A DNA stretch of 17,852 nucleotides, taken from contig CAJMPT010000036.1 in assembly GCA_905215465.1 (NCBI GenBank), forward strand, positions 1 through 17,852, written 5' to 3'. This DNA is from an uncultured bacterium. GTDB taxonomy: Bacteria > Actinomycetota > Coriobacteriia > Coriobacteriales > Atopobiaceae. A program made the position numbers and the translations under genes. Below the pieces are notes generated by a model. That model did no database searches and had not been told where the DNA came from. It was given only the letters and a program-made list of their open reading frames with translations. Of the stretch, positions 1-6,959 are shown piece by piece (within the stretch, counting starts at the first letter, position 1; each line of letters starts with the position of its first letter).

Positions 1-86
1 TGGGTCTCATCGGCATGGGCAACAACCCCATGGTCGGTGCCACCGTCGCCTGCGCCGTCGCCGTGGACGCCGCTCTGAACAAGTAA
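1..86 (+). CDS. C-terminal end of an unidentified protein (partial)
   Basis: An open frame enters from the left edge and ends at a TAA at 84-86. The last 27 residues read GLIGMGNNPM followed by VGATVACAVA and VDAALNK, a glycine- and alanine-rich, moderately hydrophobic tail. It is taken as real because the frame is open to the edge, uses GC-rich third positions, and is followed 32 bases later by a strong intrinsic terminator. I do not recognise the family from so short a piece and assign no function. Confidence 0.6.
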   Translation, partial: GLIGMGNNPMVGATVACAVAVDAALNK

Positions 87-118
87 GTCCTTCTCGCCAA
101 GGGCGAAGCCGGACTTTC

Positions 119-149
119 AAGGCCGTCACCTCCGGGTGGCGGCCTTTTT
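119..149 (+). terminator. Rho-independent terminator of the left-edge gene
   Basis: A 12-bp stem (AAGGCCGTCACC, TCCG loop, GGTGGCGGCCTT, with one G-T wobble) is followed by a run of T. It lies 32 bases after the stop codon of the left-edge gene. The same hairpin sits 24 bases past the stop of the convergent HipA-like gene, so it may also help terminate the minus strand, where the following bases (TTGAAAG) make only a poor T-tract. Confidence 0.85.
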
Positions 150-172
150 GCGCGCGAGACCCGCCCCAGGTC

Positions 173-1543
173 CTACCCCCAGGCCTGCCTGAACGCCAGG
201 ACCTCCATGACGGAGGAGACGGCGGCCACGCGGCGAGAAAGGCCTTCCTCTATGAACGGCCCTCTCTCTGGGGTCGAGGCAAACGCGCTGCGGGCCAGGA
301 CAGCCATTGCCTCCTCGACAAAGCCGTCAAGAAAGGCGGGCTCAAACCACTCGGCGCGGTCCACGAGGGCCAGCTGGCGCTGTGGCTCGGGTCCAAACGG
401 CCTTGCAGAGAAGGTCCAGTCGCATGTGGCAACCTCGCCATCGGTCTTTGCGTACCAGAGGCAGTTGCCGGTGTCGAAGATGGGGGCGGGTCGCAGCTCA
501 AGGGTGTCGACGTTGCGAATGAAGCCAAAGTTGCGCCAATGGCGATCGGCGTTGGCGAGGATAGAGTCGCAGACCATCATCTCGCAGAGTCTGAGCCTGA
601 TCTCGCCCTCGTTTGCGCCCAGGCGCGCCGCATGACGGCACAGCCGGTCGTAGGTTGAGGAGCCCCGCGTTGCTCCCATGGAGTCCCGGAGGTAGACGGC
701 CGGGATGTACTCCTCCCGGCCGTTCAAGAAGTCTGGGCAACGGCACGCCAGGCCGTCACCAAGACGCACGAGCTCATACGGCACGTAGCTTCCCGGCATG
801 AGCACCCGGTCGAACAGCCTTGTGGCAACGACCTCGTTGCAGGGTCGCTGGTCATCTGAGCCCGAGCCCTTGTAGAGCACGCGCGCGCCGCCCTCTATGG
901 CCCAGCGCTTTGGTAGCTCACCCTCGGAGGTGTTGTCCGGGGAGTCAAGCCCCACGGAAGCCAGCCAGGATCTTTCCACCTCGTCACAGCCCGTAAAGGG
1001 GTTGGCAAAGTAGTTGATGTCAGACCACTCTAGGTCCGCCCCGTCCGGAAGAAGCCAGTAGCAGTCAGACAGCGAGAGACCGTGACCCCGCATTGAGACC
1101 TGGTCGCCCTCACCCAGGCCAAGCTCCCTGCGCTTGGCCAGGTACAGGGGCCTTGCGTCCGGAATGGAACGGCGTAGCCACCAGTCATTGAACTCGCGGG
1201 CCTTGACGTTGCCGCCAGAGGTGACCGTCCCCAGCGGCATGCGCGCGGGGTCAAGCACCTCCACGACGGAGAACGGGCGCTCGCGAGAGAGGTCGTACGT
1301 GAGGCGGCCAACCTCATGATCGGCCGACATGAGGGTCAGGGCCTTGCCCGACCGGGCGTATGCCACGCGGCCGCAAGAGGGCCTTTGCTGGGCATAGGCC
1401 CGCACCGAGTCGGCAAGGACCCGCTTTCTGCCCTCGACCATGGCGGTCTTGAGGGTTCCCGCGCTGCCCAGCTGAGAGACGCGAGCCTTGGTCACACCCA
1501 GCTCGCGCGCGGCCTGGCCGAGCGTGAGGTACTTCTCGGCCAT
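173..1543 (-). CDS. HipA-like serine/threonine kinase with N-terminal helix-turn-helix domain
   Basis: The 456-residue protein combines two parts. Residues about 5-50 (LTLGQAARELGVTKARVSQL) form a MerR/excisionase-like helix-turn-helix. Residues about 210-440 resemble the catalytic half of HipA/CtkA-type kinases: a lysine in RVLYKGSGSD (K225), NEVVATRL (E237), the catalytic loop DRHWRNFGF (333-341) and the metal-binding DTG (357-359). HipA family proteins phosphorylate serine or threonine on protein targets and usually act as toxins restrained by a separate DNA-binding HipB. No separate hipB is visible here, so the fused DNA-binding domain may supply autoregulation; that is inference. The ATG at 1543 is preferred over an in-frame ATG at 1573 because GGAGG lies 4 bases before it. 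The gene follows the nickel transporter on the same strand after a gap of about 95 bp. Kinase family assignment is fairly sure; toxin role is not. Confidence 0.75.
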   Translation of the reverse strand: MAEKYLTLGQAARELGVTKARVSQLGSAGTLKTAMVEGRKRVLADSVRAYAQQRPSCGRVAYARSGKALTLMSADHEVGRLTYDLSRERPFSVVEVLDPARMPLGTVTSGGNVKAREFNDWWLRRSIPDARPLYLAKRRELGLGEGDQVSMRGHGLSLSDCYWLLPDGADLEWSDINYFANPFTGCDEVERSWLASVGLDSPDNTSEGELPKRWAIEGGARVLYKGSGSDDQRPCNEVVATRLFDRVLMPGSYVPYELVRLGDGLACRCPDFLNGREEYIPAVYLRDSMGATRGSSTYDRLCRHAARLGANEGEIRLRLCEMMVCDSILANADRHWRNFGFIRNVDTLELRPAPIFDTGNCLWYAKTDGEVATCDWTFSARPFGPEPQRQLALVDRAEWFEPAFLDGFVEEAMAVLARSAFASTPERGPFIEEGLSRRVAAVSSVMEVLAFRQAWG

Positions 1544-1581
1544 TGGTCCTCCGTCCGTCCATGCGTTAATCATTAGAATCC

Positions 1582-1600
1582 GTTAAGCAGGAATCTTAAC
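1582..1600. promoter_or_regulatory. Inverted repeat upstream of the HipA-like gene, possible operator
   Basis: GTTAAG (1582-1587) and CTTAAC (1595-1600) form a perfect 6-bp inverted repeat with a 7-base spacer. It lies in an AT-rich pocket 40-57 bases upstream of the preferred start of the HTH-kinase gene. Related CGTTAA-like hexamers occur nearby at about 1564 and 1610. The position suits an autoregulatory operator for the fused HTH domain. No clear -35/-10 pair could be assigned. Confidence 0.35.
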
Positions 1601-1638
1601 ACACGCAATCGTTTAACGAGGCAGATGGTGGTGTCTTC

Positions 1639-2259
1639 CTACAGGCGCACGGTGCGGGTGGCCACGCGGGACAGCAGGTCTGGGGAGTGGGAGACCAGCG
1701 CCATGCCCCAGCCCTCACGCTCCTGGAGGCCCATGAGCACGTGCCAGAGGTCCGCCTGGGTGACGGCGTCGAGCATGGCCGTGGACTCGTCGGCCACCAG
1801 GTAGCGTGGGCCAGAGACCAGCGCCCTCACCATGGCCACGCGCATGAGCTCGCCGCCGGACAGCTCATGCGGACGGCGGCTCAGCCAGTCGGGCCTCACG
1901 CCAAACGCGCCGAGAAGCCCCTCCAGCCGGTCCTCGTCGAGTCCCGCGACCTCTTGGATGCTCCGTCCGATGCGCAGCCTGGGGTCAAACGCCTGCTCCG
2001 GGTGCTGCCAGAGCAGCTGGACCGGACTGGCCTGGCCGCGCAGGCGCCTCACCACAACAAGCGGAGAGCCGTCCACCTGGACCTCGCCAGACACGGGCTC
2101 GAGGTAGCCAGCCAAGAGGCGGCAGAGCGTGGTCTTGCCCCTGCCGGACGCACCGAGAAGGGCCACGCGCTCGCCCGGGCCGACGGCCAGCGAGAGCCCG
2201 TCAAAGAGCTCTTCTCCACCGGGATAAGAGAACCGCAGGTCAGAGACCTCAAGACTCAT
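1639..2259 (-). CDS. Nickel/peptide-type ABC importer ATPase, second subunit (NikE/DppF-like, short)
   Basis: This 206-residue cytoplasmic ATPase would power import together with the preceding ATPase. Visible motifs are Walker A GASGRGKT (36-43), Q-loop Q85, signature LSGGE (133-137), Walker B YLVADE (153-158) and switch histidine H191. It is short for the Opp/Dpp/Nik group (usually about 260 residues or more) and ends right after the H-loop region, lacking the oligopeptide-type C-terminal extension. The ATG at 2259 is chosen because GGAGG precedes it and its first 11 bases overlap the end of the upstream ATPase, giving translational coupling. A longer frame from 2289 has no such signal. Nickel as substrate is inferred from the neighbouring lar genes. 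Confidence 0.85.
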   Translation of the reverse strand: MSLEVSDLRFSYPGGEELFDGLSLAVGPGERVALLGASGRGKTTLCRLLAGYLEPVSGEVQVDGSPLVVVRRLRGQASPVQLLWQHPEQAFDPRLRIGRSIQEVAGLDEDRLEGLLGAFGVRPDWLSRRPHELSGGELMRVAMVRALVSGPRYLVADESTAMLDAVTQADLWHVLMGLQEREGWGMALVSHSPDLLSRVATRTVRL

Positions 2260-3205
2260 GCTCCACCTCCCCGCTTGCCGCAAAGTCATGCCCGGGCAGC
2301 GCGTGCCACAGCGCGCGCGAGAAGGGATGCCTCAGCTGGTCGGCAGACCGGAAGCTCCGGGCGGCCGTCTCCTCCACGATCGTGCCGTCATGGAAGACCG
2401 CCACGCGGTCGGCCACGCGCAGAGCAAGCTCGATGTCATGCGTGATGAGCAGCACTCCCCCGCCGCCGTTGGCAAAGGCGCGCAGGTCATCGAGGGCATG
2501 GACGGCCAGTTCAAGGTCGAGACCCGGCGTGGGTTCGTCGGCAATGACGAGCTTGGGCGAGTCCATGAGGGCGCACATGAGCAGAACTCGGCGCGCCATG
2601 CCGCCGGAGAGCTCGTGCGGGTACATGCGCTCCACCTCGGGCGCCAGCCCGTAGGCCTCAAAGAGCTCCCGCTGGAGAGAGAGGCGACGCTGCGCATCCG
2701 CCTTGCGGACGGCACGAGTCTCTCCCCTGGCCACGCCGCGGACCTGCTCGCCCACGCGCATGAGCGGGTCGAGGTTGCCCACGCCCTGCGGCACGAGCGA
2801 GACGCCCCGTCCGGCAAGCGAGCGCAGCCCAGAGGCGTCCATTCGCTGGCCGTCAAACCAGATTGTGCCTCTGACCTCAGCGTTATTGGCAAAGTTGCCC
2901 ATGAGCGCATCTGCGAGCACCGTCTTTCCGGAGCCGCTCGCGCCCACCACGGCCAGGACCTCGCCAGCATGCACGCTCAGCGTGAGATCGTGCAGGACCT
3001 CGCTCCTCACGCGCCCAGCACGCCAGAAGGGCGCGGCGGGGTCGTACATGTCAAACGCCACGCTCAGGCGCTCCACGCTCAGCAAGTGGTGTCCGCCCAC
3101 GTGGCGGGAACCCGCCGCATGGGTGTGGTGGTGATGGAGCTCCCCATTGACGTGGGACGCGGACAACGCGTCCGCAATCGGGGGCTTTGTCTTCTCCAGA
3201 GTCAC
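2249..3205 (-). CDS. Nickel/peptide-type ABC importer ATPase with histidine-rich N-terminus (NikD/DppD-like)
   Basis: This 318-residue ATPase has Walker A GASGSGKT (88-95), Q140, signature LSGGM (199-203), Walker B LVIADE (219-224) and H256. It also has the C-terminal HPFSRALWHALPG stretch typical of the Opp/Dpp/Nik family. Before the ATPase domain is an unusual leader of about 40 residues with nine histidines between positions 18 and 40, including four in a row. This is a plausible Ni(II)-binding tail on the cytoplasmic side of the importer, for storage, sensing or hand-off. The start is GTG at 3205, four bases after a GGGGGG stretch and 9 bases after the upstream permease stop. With LarB, LarC and LarE encoded divergently, nickel is the most likely substrate. 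Confidence 0.9.
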   Translation of the reverse strand: MTLEKTKPPIADALSASHVNGELHHHHTHAAGSRHVGGHHLLSVERLSVAFDMYDPAAPFWRAGRVRSEVLHDLTLSVHAGEVLAVVGASGSGKTVLADALMGNFANNAEVRGTIWFDGQRMDASGLRSLAGRGVSLVPQGVGNLDPLMRVGEQVRGVARGETRAVRKADAQRRLSLQRELFEAYGLAPEVERMYPHELSGGMARRVLLMCALMDSPKLVIADEPTPGLDLELAVHALDDLRAFANGGGGVLLITHDIELALRVADRVAVFHDGTIVEETAARSFRSADQLRHPFSRALWHALPGHDFAASGEVEHES

Positions 3206-3214
3206 GGCACCCCC

Positions 3215-4111
3215 CTAATCCTGCACCGCACGAGCGGAGGCGAGGTCTCGCAGCAGGGACCCAAGCCGGTCAAAGACAAGCACTACGGCGACCAGCGTCG
3301 CGCCAGGCAGCACGGCGAGCCACCAGGAGCCCGTGGAGAGGTACCTCATGGCCTCGGAGAGGATGACGCCAACGGCGGGCTCGTCCGCAGAGAGGCCAAA
3401 GCCCAGGAAGGTCACGGAGGCCTCGTGCAGGATGGCATGCGGGAAGGCAAGCACCATGCCCACGAGCAGCTGGGGCAAAAGCGCCAGCAGCAGGTGGCCC
3501 AGCGCAAGCTGCAGGCGGCTGGCGCCGGCGGCCTGGGCCAGGCGCATGTAGGGCTGGTCGCGCACCTGGATGGCCTCGGCCCGCAGCACCCTGGCAAGGC
3601 TCCCCCAGTGCGTGAGCGCCACGGAAAGCGTGACGCCCCAGAAGCCGCGGCCCAACGCGTAGCTCACCAAGATGAGCAGGATCATGTGGGGCACGCCCAT
3701 CAGAAGGTCAATCAGCCAGGCAACCGCCGCATCCGCGGCGCGTCCGCCCAAGGCGGCCACGAGCGCCAGTGCCAGGGCAATGGCGCCAGAGATGACCGAT
3801 GCCAAAAGACCCACAAAGACCGAGGTAGAAAGGCCGGCAAGAGTCCGTGCTAGCATGTCGCGCCCCATCCAGTCCGTGCCAAAGGGGTGCTCTGGACAGG
3901 GCGCAAGGGCCTTTGCGGAGAAGTCCGTGACACCCGCGACGTCCCACAGCATGCGTCCGGCAACGACCACGGCGGCAAGCAGCGCACAGGCCAGCAGGAT
4001 GCCCAAAAGCATTCTCCTGCGGTTACCGGAGCCCCTCGCCTCGGAGGCGTGAAGCAGCGGCGCGACGTCAGCAACGCCAACGGCGCCAACGGAAGGCTCA
4101 GCTTGCGTCAT
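3215..4111 (-). CDS. Nickel/peptide-type ABC importer permease, second subunit (NikC/DppC-like)
   Basis: This is a 298-residue inner-membrane permease. After a short cytoplasmic N-terminus there is a first membrane helix (LLGILLACALLAAVVVAG), then the DppC-type motif HPFGTDWMGRDMLARTLAG. Several more hydrophobic segments follow, with the ATPase-contacting EAA loop around LRAEAIQVRDQPYMRLAQAA. The start is the ATG at 4111, behind a purine-rich GGGGAGGCGAGAGG. The start overlaps the end of the upstream permease gene by 14 bases. A longer open frame to 4315 is rejected because it would lie inside the upstream gene and encodes an unlikely Trp/Arg-rich leader. Confidence 0.9.
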   Translation of the reverse strand: MTQAEPSVGAVGVADVAPLLHASEARGSGNRRRMLLGILLACALLAAVVVAGRMLWDVAGVTDFSAKALAPCPEHPFGTDWMGRDMLARTLAGLSTSVFVGLLASVISGAIALALALVAALGGRAADAAVAWLIDLLMGVPHMILLILVSYALGRGFWGVTLSVALTHWGSLARVLRAEAIQVRDQPYMRLAQAAGASRLQLALGHLLLALLPQLLVGMVLAFPHAILHEASVTFLGFGLSADEPAVGVILSEAMRYLSTGSWWLAVLPGATLVAVVLVFDRLGSLLRDLASARAVQD

Positions 4112-5138
4112 GCGCCTCTCGCCTCCCCTCGCGGATGCGCGGGTCAACAAGGGCGCATATGACGTCGCCCGCGGCGTTGCCCGCAAAGACCACCACGGCG
4201 GAGGCCAGCGCAATGGCCACCAGCAGGGGCGCGTCTCCGCCAAGCCCCGCGGTGACGGCGGCCTGGCCCAGCCCCGGGTACGAGAAGACCTGCTCCACCA
4301 GCACGGAGCCGCCAAACACCTCGCCCACCGAGGCGCACTCGAGGGTCACCGCCGGCAGCACGAGGTTGCGCAGGCCGTGGCGCAGCAGCACCTGGCGACG
4401 CGTCTCGCCGCGGCTGAGGGCAAAGCGGGCGTAGTCGCCCTGCATGACCTCGATGGTCTTCTCACGCGTGTGAAGGGCAATGGAGGGCGCGTTGGCCACC
4501 CCCAGCACCAACGCGGGCAGCACCAGGTGATGGAGCCTGCTTGCCCACGAGACCTGGGTCGCATCCACGCCTATGGGCACCGAGAAGCCCAGCGGAAACC
4601 ACCCCAGCCCCACGGAGAAGACCATGAGGGCCACCAGGCCCAGCCAGAAGGACGGCATGGAGGAGAGCACCAGGCAGATGCCCGTCACGGCACGGTCCAG
4701 AGGCCCACCGCGGCGCGCACCCGCGGCCACGCCGACCGCAAGGCCCAGCACGCCTGCAAGCAGCCACGCGCCTGCCATGAGCGCCAGCGAGTTGGCGGAG
4801 CGCTCTCCCACCACCTCCGTGACCGGGCGGCCAAAGCGCAGGCTCTGGCCGAGGTCCCCGCGCAGGGCCCCTTCCAGCCAGTGGGCGTAGCGCTGCGGCA
4901 GGGGCGTGTCCGCCCCCCAGTACTCGGCCAGCTCCGCACGCTGGGCATCGCTCATCTGCGCGTAGGCGGCCTGGCCGAGGTTGGCCTTGACCGGGTCCAC
5001 GGGAGAGGCCGCCACCAGGACAAACGTCACCACGCTCGTGGCGGCCAGGAGCGCCACGAGCCTCAGGGCCACCGCCGCGGGTCGCGGCAGGCGCCAAGCG
5101 CGCGGGGCGCGGACGGTCACCTGGTCAGGCAGTCCCAC
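4098..5138 (-). CDS. Nickel/peptide-type ABC importer permease, first subunit (NikB/DppB-like)
   Basis: This is an inner-membrane permease of about 346 residues. It has an N-terminal helix (VALRLVALLAATSVVTFVLV), then VDPVKANLGQ and the GALRGDLGQSLRFGRPV region characteristic of DppB/NikB. Membrane segments follow, and an EAA loop reads EVMQGDYARFALSRGETRRQ, leading into LLRHGLRNLVLPAVT. The GTG at 5138 is preferred: it begins one base after the stop of the binding-protein gene, with GGAG 11 bases before it. Another GTG at 5120 is possible. The ATG at 5192 would require a 53-base overlap and is less likely. Confidence 0.88.
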   Translation of the reverse strand: MGLPDQVTVRAPRAWRLPRPAAVALRLVALLAATSVVTFVLVAASPVDPVKANLGQAAYAQMSDAQRAELAEYWGADTPLPQRYAHWLEGALRGDLGQSLRFGRPVTEVVGERSANSLALMAGAWLLAGVLGLAVGVAAGARRGGPLDRAVTGICLVLSSMPSFWLGLVALMVFSVGLGWFPLGFSVPIGVDATQVSWASRLHHLVLPALVLGVANAPSIALHTREKTIEVMQGDYARFALSRGETRRQVLLRHGLRNLVLPAVTLECASVGEVFGGSVLVEQVFSYPGLGQAAVTAGLGGDAPLLVAIALASAVVVFAGNAAGDVICALVDPRIREGRREAHDAS

Positions 5139-5139
5139 G

Positions 5140-6807
5140 CTAGTCCCAGCTCCAGAGGTCGACGTTGTTGAGGATGGACCAGCCGTGGCCATGCGGCTGG
5201 AGCTTCTGGGCGGCCACGGTGAGGCCCTCGCGCTTGAAGTAGAGGTGGCTCACGTTGGCAAGCCACGCCCAGGTAGCCTGGCCCTGCGGGGCCACGCCGG
5301 TAGCTCCGTCCCACTCCGCACGCTGCCAGAGCGGGAAGGAGTCCTCCACGGTCTTTGCCGCCAACGCCTCGTCAAGGTAGGCGTCGGTAGCATCGCTCTG
5401 GTAGCACGAGAAGTTCATGGTGCCCGTGGAGTAGTTGAGCTCGTAGACATCCGAGGGGGAGTTTGAGCCCCAGCCCCACATGATGGGGTCGCTGAACTCG
5501 TGCGGGTAGAGGTCGTCCCAGCTTCCGCCACGCGGCGTGACGGCAATGCCCACCTGTGAGAGCTGGTCTGCAAGGGCGTTTGCCATGGCCTGGCGCACGG
5601 AGTCTCCCGTGGGGTAGTACAGGTCGAAGGCGCACCTCAGGCCGTCGCGGGCATAGGTGCCGTCCTCGCCCCTTGCCCAGCCGGCCTCCTCGAGCAGCGT
5701 CCGGGCGGCAGGGCGGTCCGTCTCGCAGCGCATGCCCTCACTCGCCCAGGGCATGCCATCGCCAATGCTGTAGGCAACGCTGCCATGGCCGCCCAGAACG
5801 TCATCGACAAGCGCCTGGCGGTCTATGGCCAGGTTGACGGCGCGACGCACCTCCAGGTTGCAGGTGGCGTCGTTTCCGGCGGGGTAGGTGTTGGGGCCGT
5901 CCTCGCGCGTGGAGCCCGCGGGAATGACCGGCATCTGGAACCCGCGCGAGTCAACCGTCTGGTAGGACTCCAGGGTGTAGCCAGAGACCTGCTGGTCCGC
6001 CAGCGTGGCGGAGGTGTAGGCCATGTCCACCTGGCCGGAGCGCACGGCCGCCAGGGCGGCGTCCTCCTCCATGAAGACCACGCACACGCGCTCGATCTGG
6101 GGAGCCTCGCCGTAGTAGGACGGGTTTGCCTGGAAGATGACCTGTTGGCCGCGGTCCCACTGAGCGAGCAGGTACCTGCCGGAGCCAACGGGCGCCTGGC
6201 CGTAGTCCGGCCCGTAGGCGTGCTCGGGCACTATGCCCACCACGGCAAGGGTGTAAAGCAGGGCGTTGTACGGCTTGGAAAGCGTCACCACCAGCGTGGC
6301 GTCGTCGGGGGCGGAGGCCCCCTCCACCATGGAGAGGTCCGCCTGGGCGTTCTTGGAGTCACGGATGGTGTTGAGCGTGAAGGCCGCGTCGCGGGCGGTC
6401 ACGGGCTGACCGTCGCTGAACTTGGCGTCATCCCTCAGCGAGAAGGTCCAGGTCAGTCCGTCGTCCGAGCACTCGTAGCCCGTGGCGAGGTCGCACTCAA
6501 AGGACATGTCCCTCGTGGTGCGGATGAGCGTGGACTGGATGAGCGGCTCGTGCACGTGCTCGCCGCAGCCCCAGGCTACGCACGGGTCAAAGCCGGCGTC
6601 CGGCTCGTTGGTAGGGCTCATGGCAATGGTGACGGTGCGCTTGTCGCCCGCGGCAGCATTGGCTCCGGCATCGGATGCCTTGTCCGCTGAGGACCCACAG
6701 CCAGCAAGGGCCGCCGCACCGCATGCGAGGACTCCCGCATCGGCGAGAAATGCCCTTCTGGTCATGGCTCCCATGGTCCTGTCCTGCGTCATGTAGTTCT
6801 CTCCCAT
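5140..6807 (-). CDS. Extracytoplasmic binding lipoprotein of the nickel/peptide ABC importer (SBP_bac_5 family)
   Basis: This 555-residue solute-binding protein is likely exported and lipid-anchored. It has a TRRAFL Tat-like motif at residues 16-21, a hydrophobic stretch, and a lipobox LAGC with the anchoring cysteine at 37. Family 5 features follow: HVHEPLIQSTL, GLTWTFSLRDDAKFSDGQPVTA, and FTLNTIRDSKNA. The family includes DppA, OppA and NikA. Nickel (perhaps with a small organic chelator) is proposed from context: the gene diverges from larEBC. The C-terminus carries a His-containing PHGHGW segment. The start at 6807 follows GGGAGAG by five bases; an ATG at 6792 also has GGAGAG and is an alternative. 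It is the first gene of the five-gene transporter unit. Confidence 0.88.
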   Translation of the reverse strand: MGENYMTQDRTMGAMTRRAFLADAGVLACGAAALAGCGSSADKASDAGANAAAGDKRTVTIAMSPTNEPDAGFDPCVAWGCGEHVHEPLIQSTLIRTTRDMSFECDLATGYECSDDGLTWTFSLRDDAKFSDGQPVTARDAAFTLNTIRDSKNAQADLSMVEGASAPDDATLVVTLSKPYNALLYTLAVVGIVPEHAYGPDYGQAPVGSGRYLLAQWDRGQQVIFQANPSYYGEAPQIERVCVVFMEEDAALAAVRSGQVDMAYTSATLADQQVSGYTLESYQTVDSRGFQMPVIPAGSTREDGPNTYPAGNDATCNLEVRRAVNLAIDRQALVDDVLGGHGSVAYSIGDGMPWASEGMRCETDRPAARTLLEEAGWARGEDGTYARDGLRCAFDLYYPTGDSVRQAMANALADQLSQVGIAVTPRGGSWDDLYPHEFSDPIMWGWGSNSPSDVYELNYSTGTMNFSCYQSDATDAYLDEALAAKTVEDSFPLWQRAEWDGATGVAPQGQATWAWLANVSHLYFKREGLTVAAQKLQPHGHGWSILNNVDLWSWD

Positions 6808-6842
6808 CGCGTCTCTCCCTTGGGTTGGGTCATATGGGCCCG

Positions 6843-6848
6843 ATTATA
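6843..6848 (-). promoter_or_regulatory. -10 box of the nickel transporter operon
   Basis: A perfect TATAAT on the minus strand lies 36-41 bases upstream of the binding-protein start. No good -35 hexamer is found at 16-18 bp; the nearest candidate, TTTACA, is 22 bp away. The promoter therefore looks weak or activator-dependent. The CCGAACA inverted repeat lies about 30-55 bases upstream of this box. Confidence 0.5.
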
Positions 6849-6877
6849 GGAACGGCTGGCGGACGGATGTTGTAAAA

Positions 6878-6903
6878 CCGAACATATTGCACGATGTGTT
6901 CGG
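6878..6903. promoter_or_regulatory. Palindromic operator candidate between the nickel transporter and larE
   Basis: CCGAACA (6878-6884) and TGTTCGG (6897-6903) form a perfect 7-bp inverted repeat around a 12-base spacer. Pairing extends to 8 of 9 positions when two inner bases are added. It is the only striking symmetry in the 152-bp divergent gap and could serve both units. The TetR-family protein encoded at the end of the larEBC unit is the obvious candidate ligand, but a CRP/FNR-type or nickel-responsive regulator elsewhere cannot be excluded. Confidence 0.5.
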
Positions 6904-6959
6904 AAGAAGGGCTAGCATGGGACTGTTGCCGCAAAGCAAGCAGAAAGAGGGAGCCTCCC

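Noticed and set aside
2258..3853. Plus-strand open frame of 531 codons across the ABC genes
   Set aside because: Spans two genes on the other strand whose motifs are complete; translation is His/Gly-rich shadow sequence.
4111..4315. N-terminal extension of the second permease
   Set aside because: It would be translated from inside the upstream permease gene, is Trp/Arg-rich without family similarity, and the ATG at 4111 has a good purine-rich SD.
6878..6903. LexA/SOS box resemblance (GAAC...GTTC)
   Set aside because: Known actinobacterial and Bacillus LexA boxes have GAAC-N4-GTTC; here the spacing is N14, and no SOS gene is adjacent.
6808..6959. NiCo riboswitch or NikR site upstream of the nickel transporter
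   Set aside because: The leader after the TATAAT box is only about 30 bases, too short for the riboswitch, and no GTATGA-N16-TCATAC-like site is seen.
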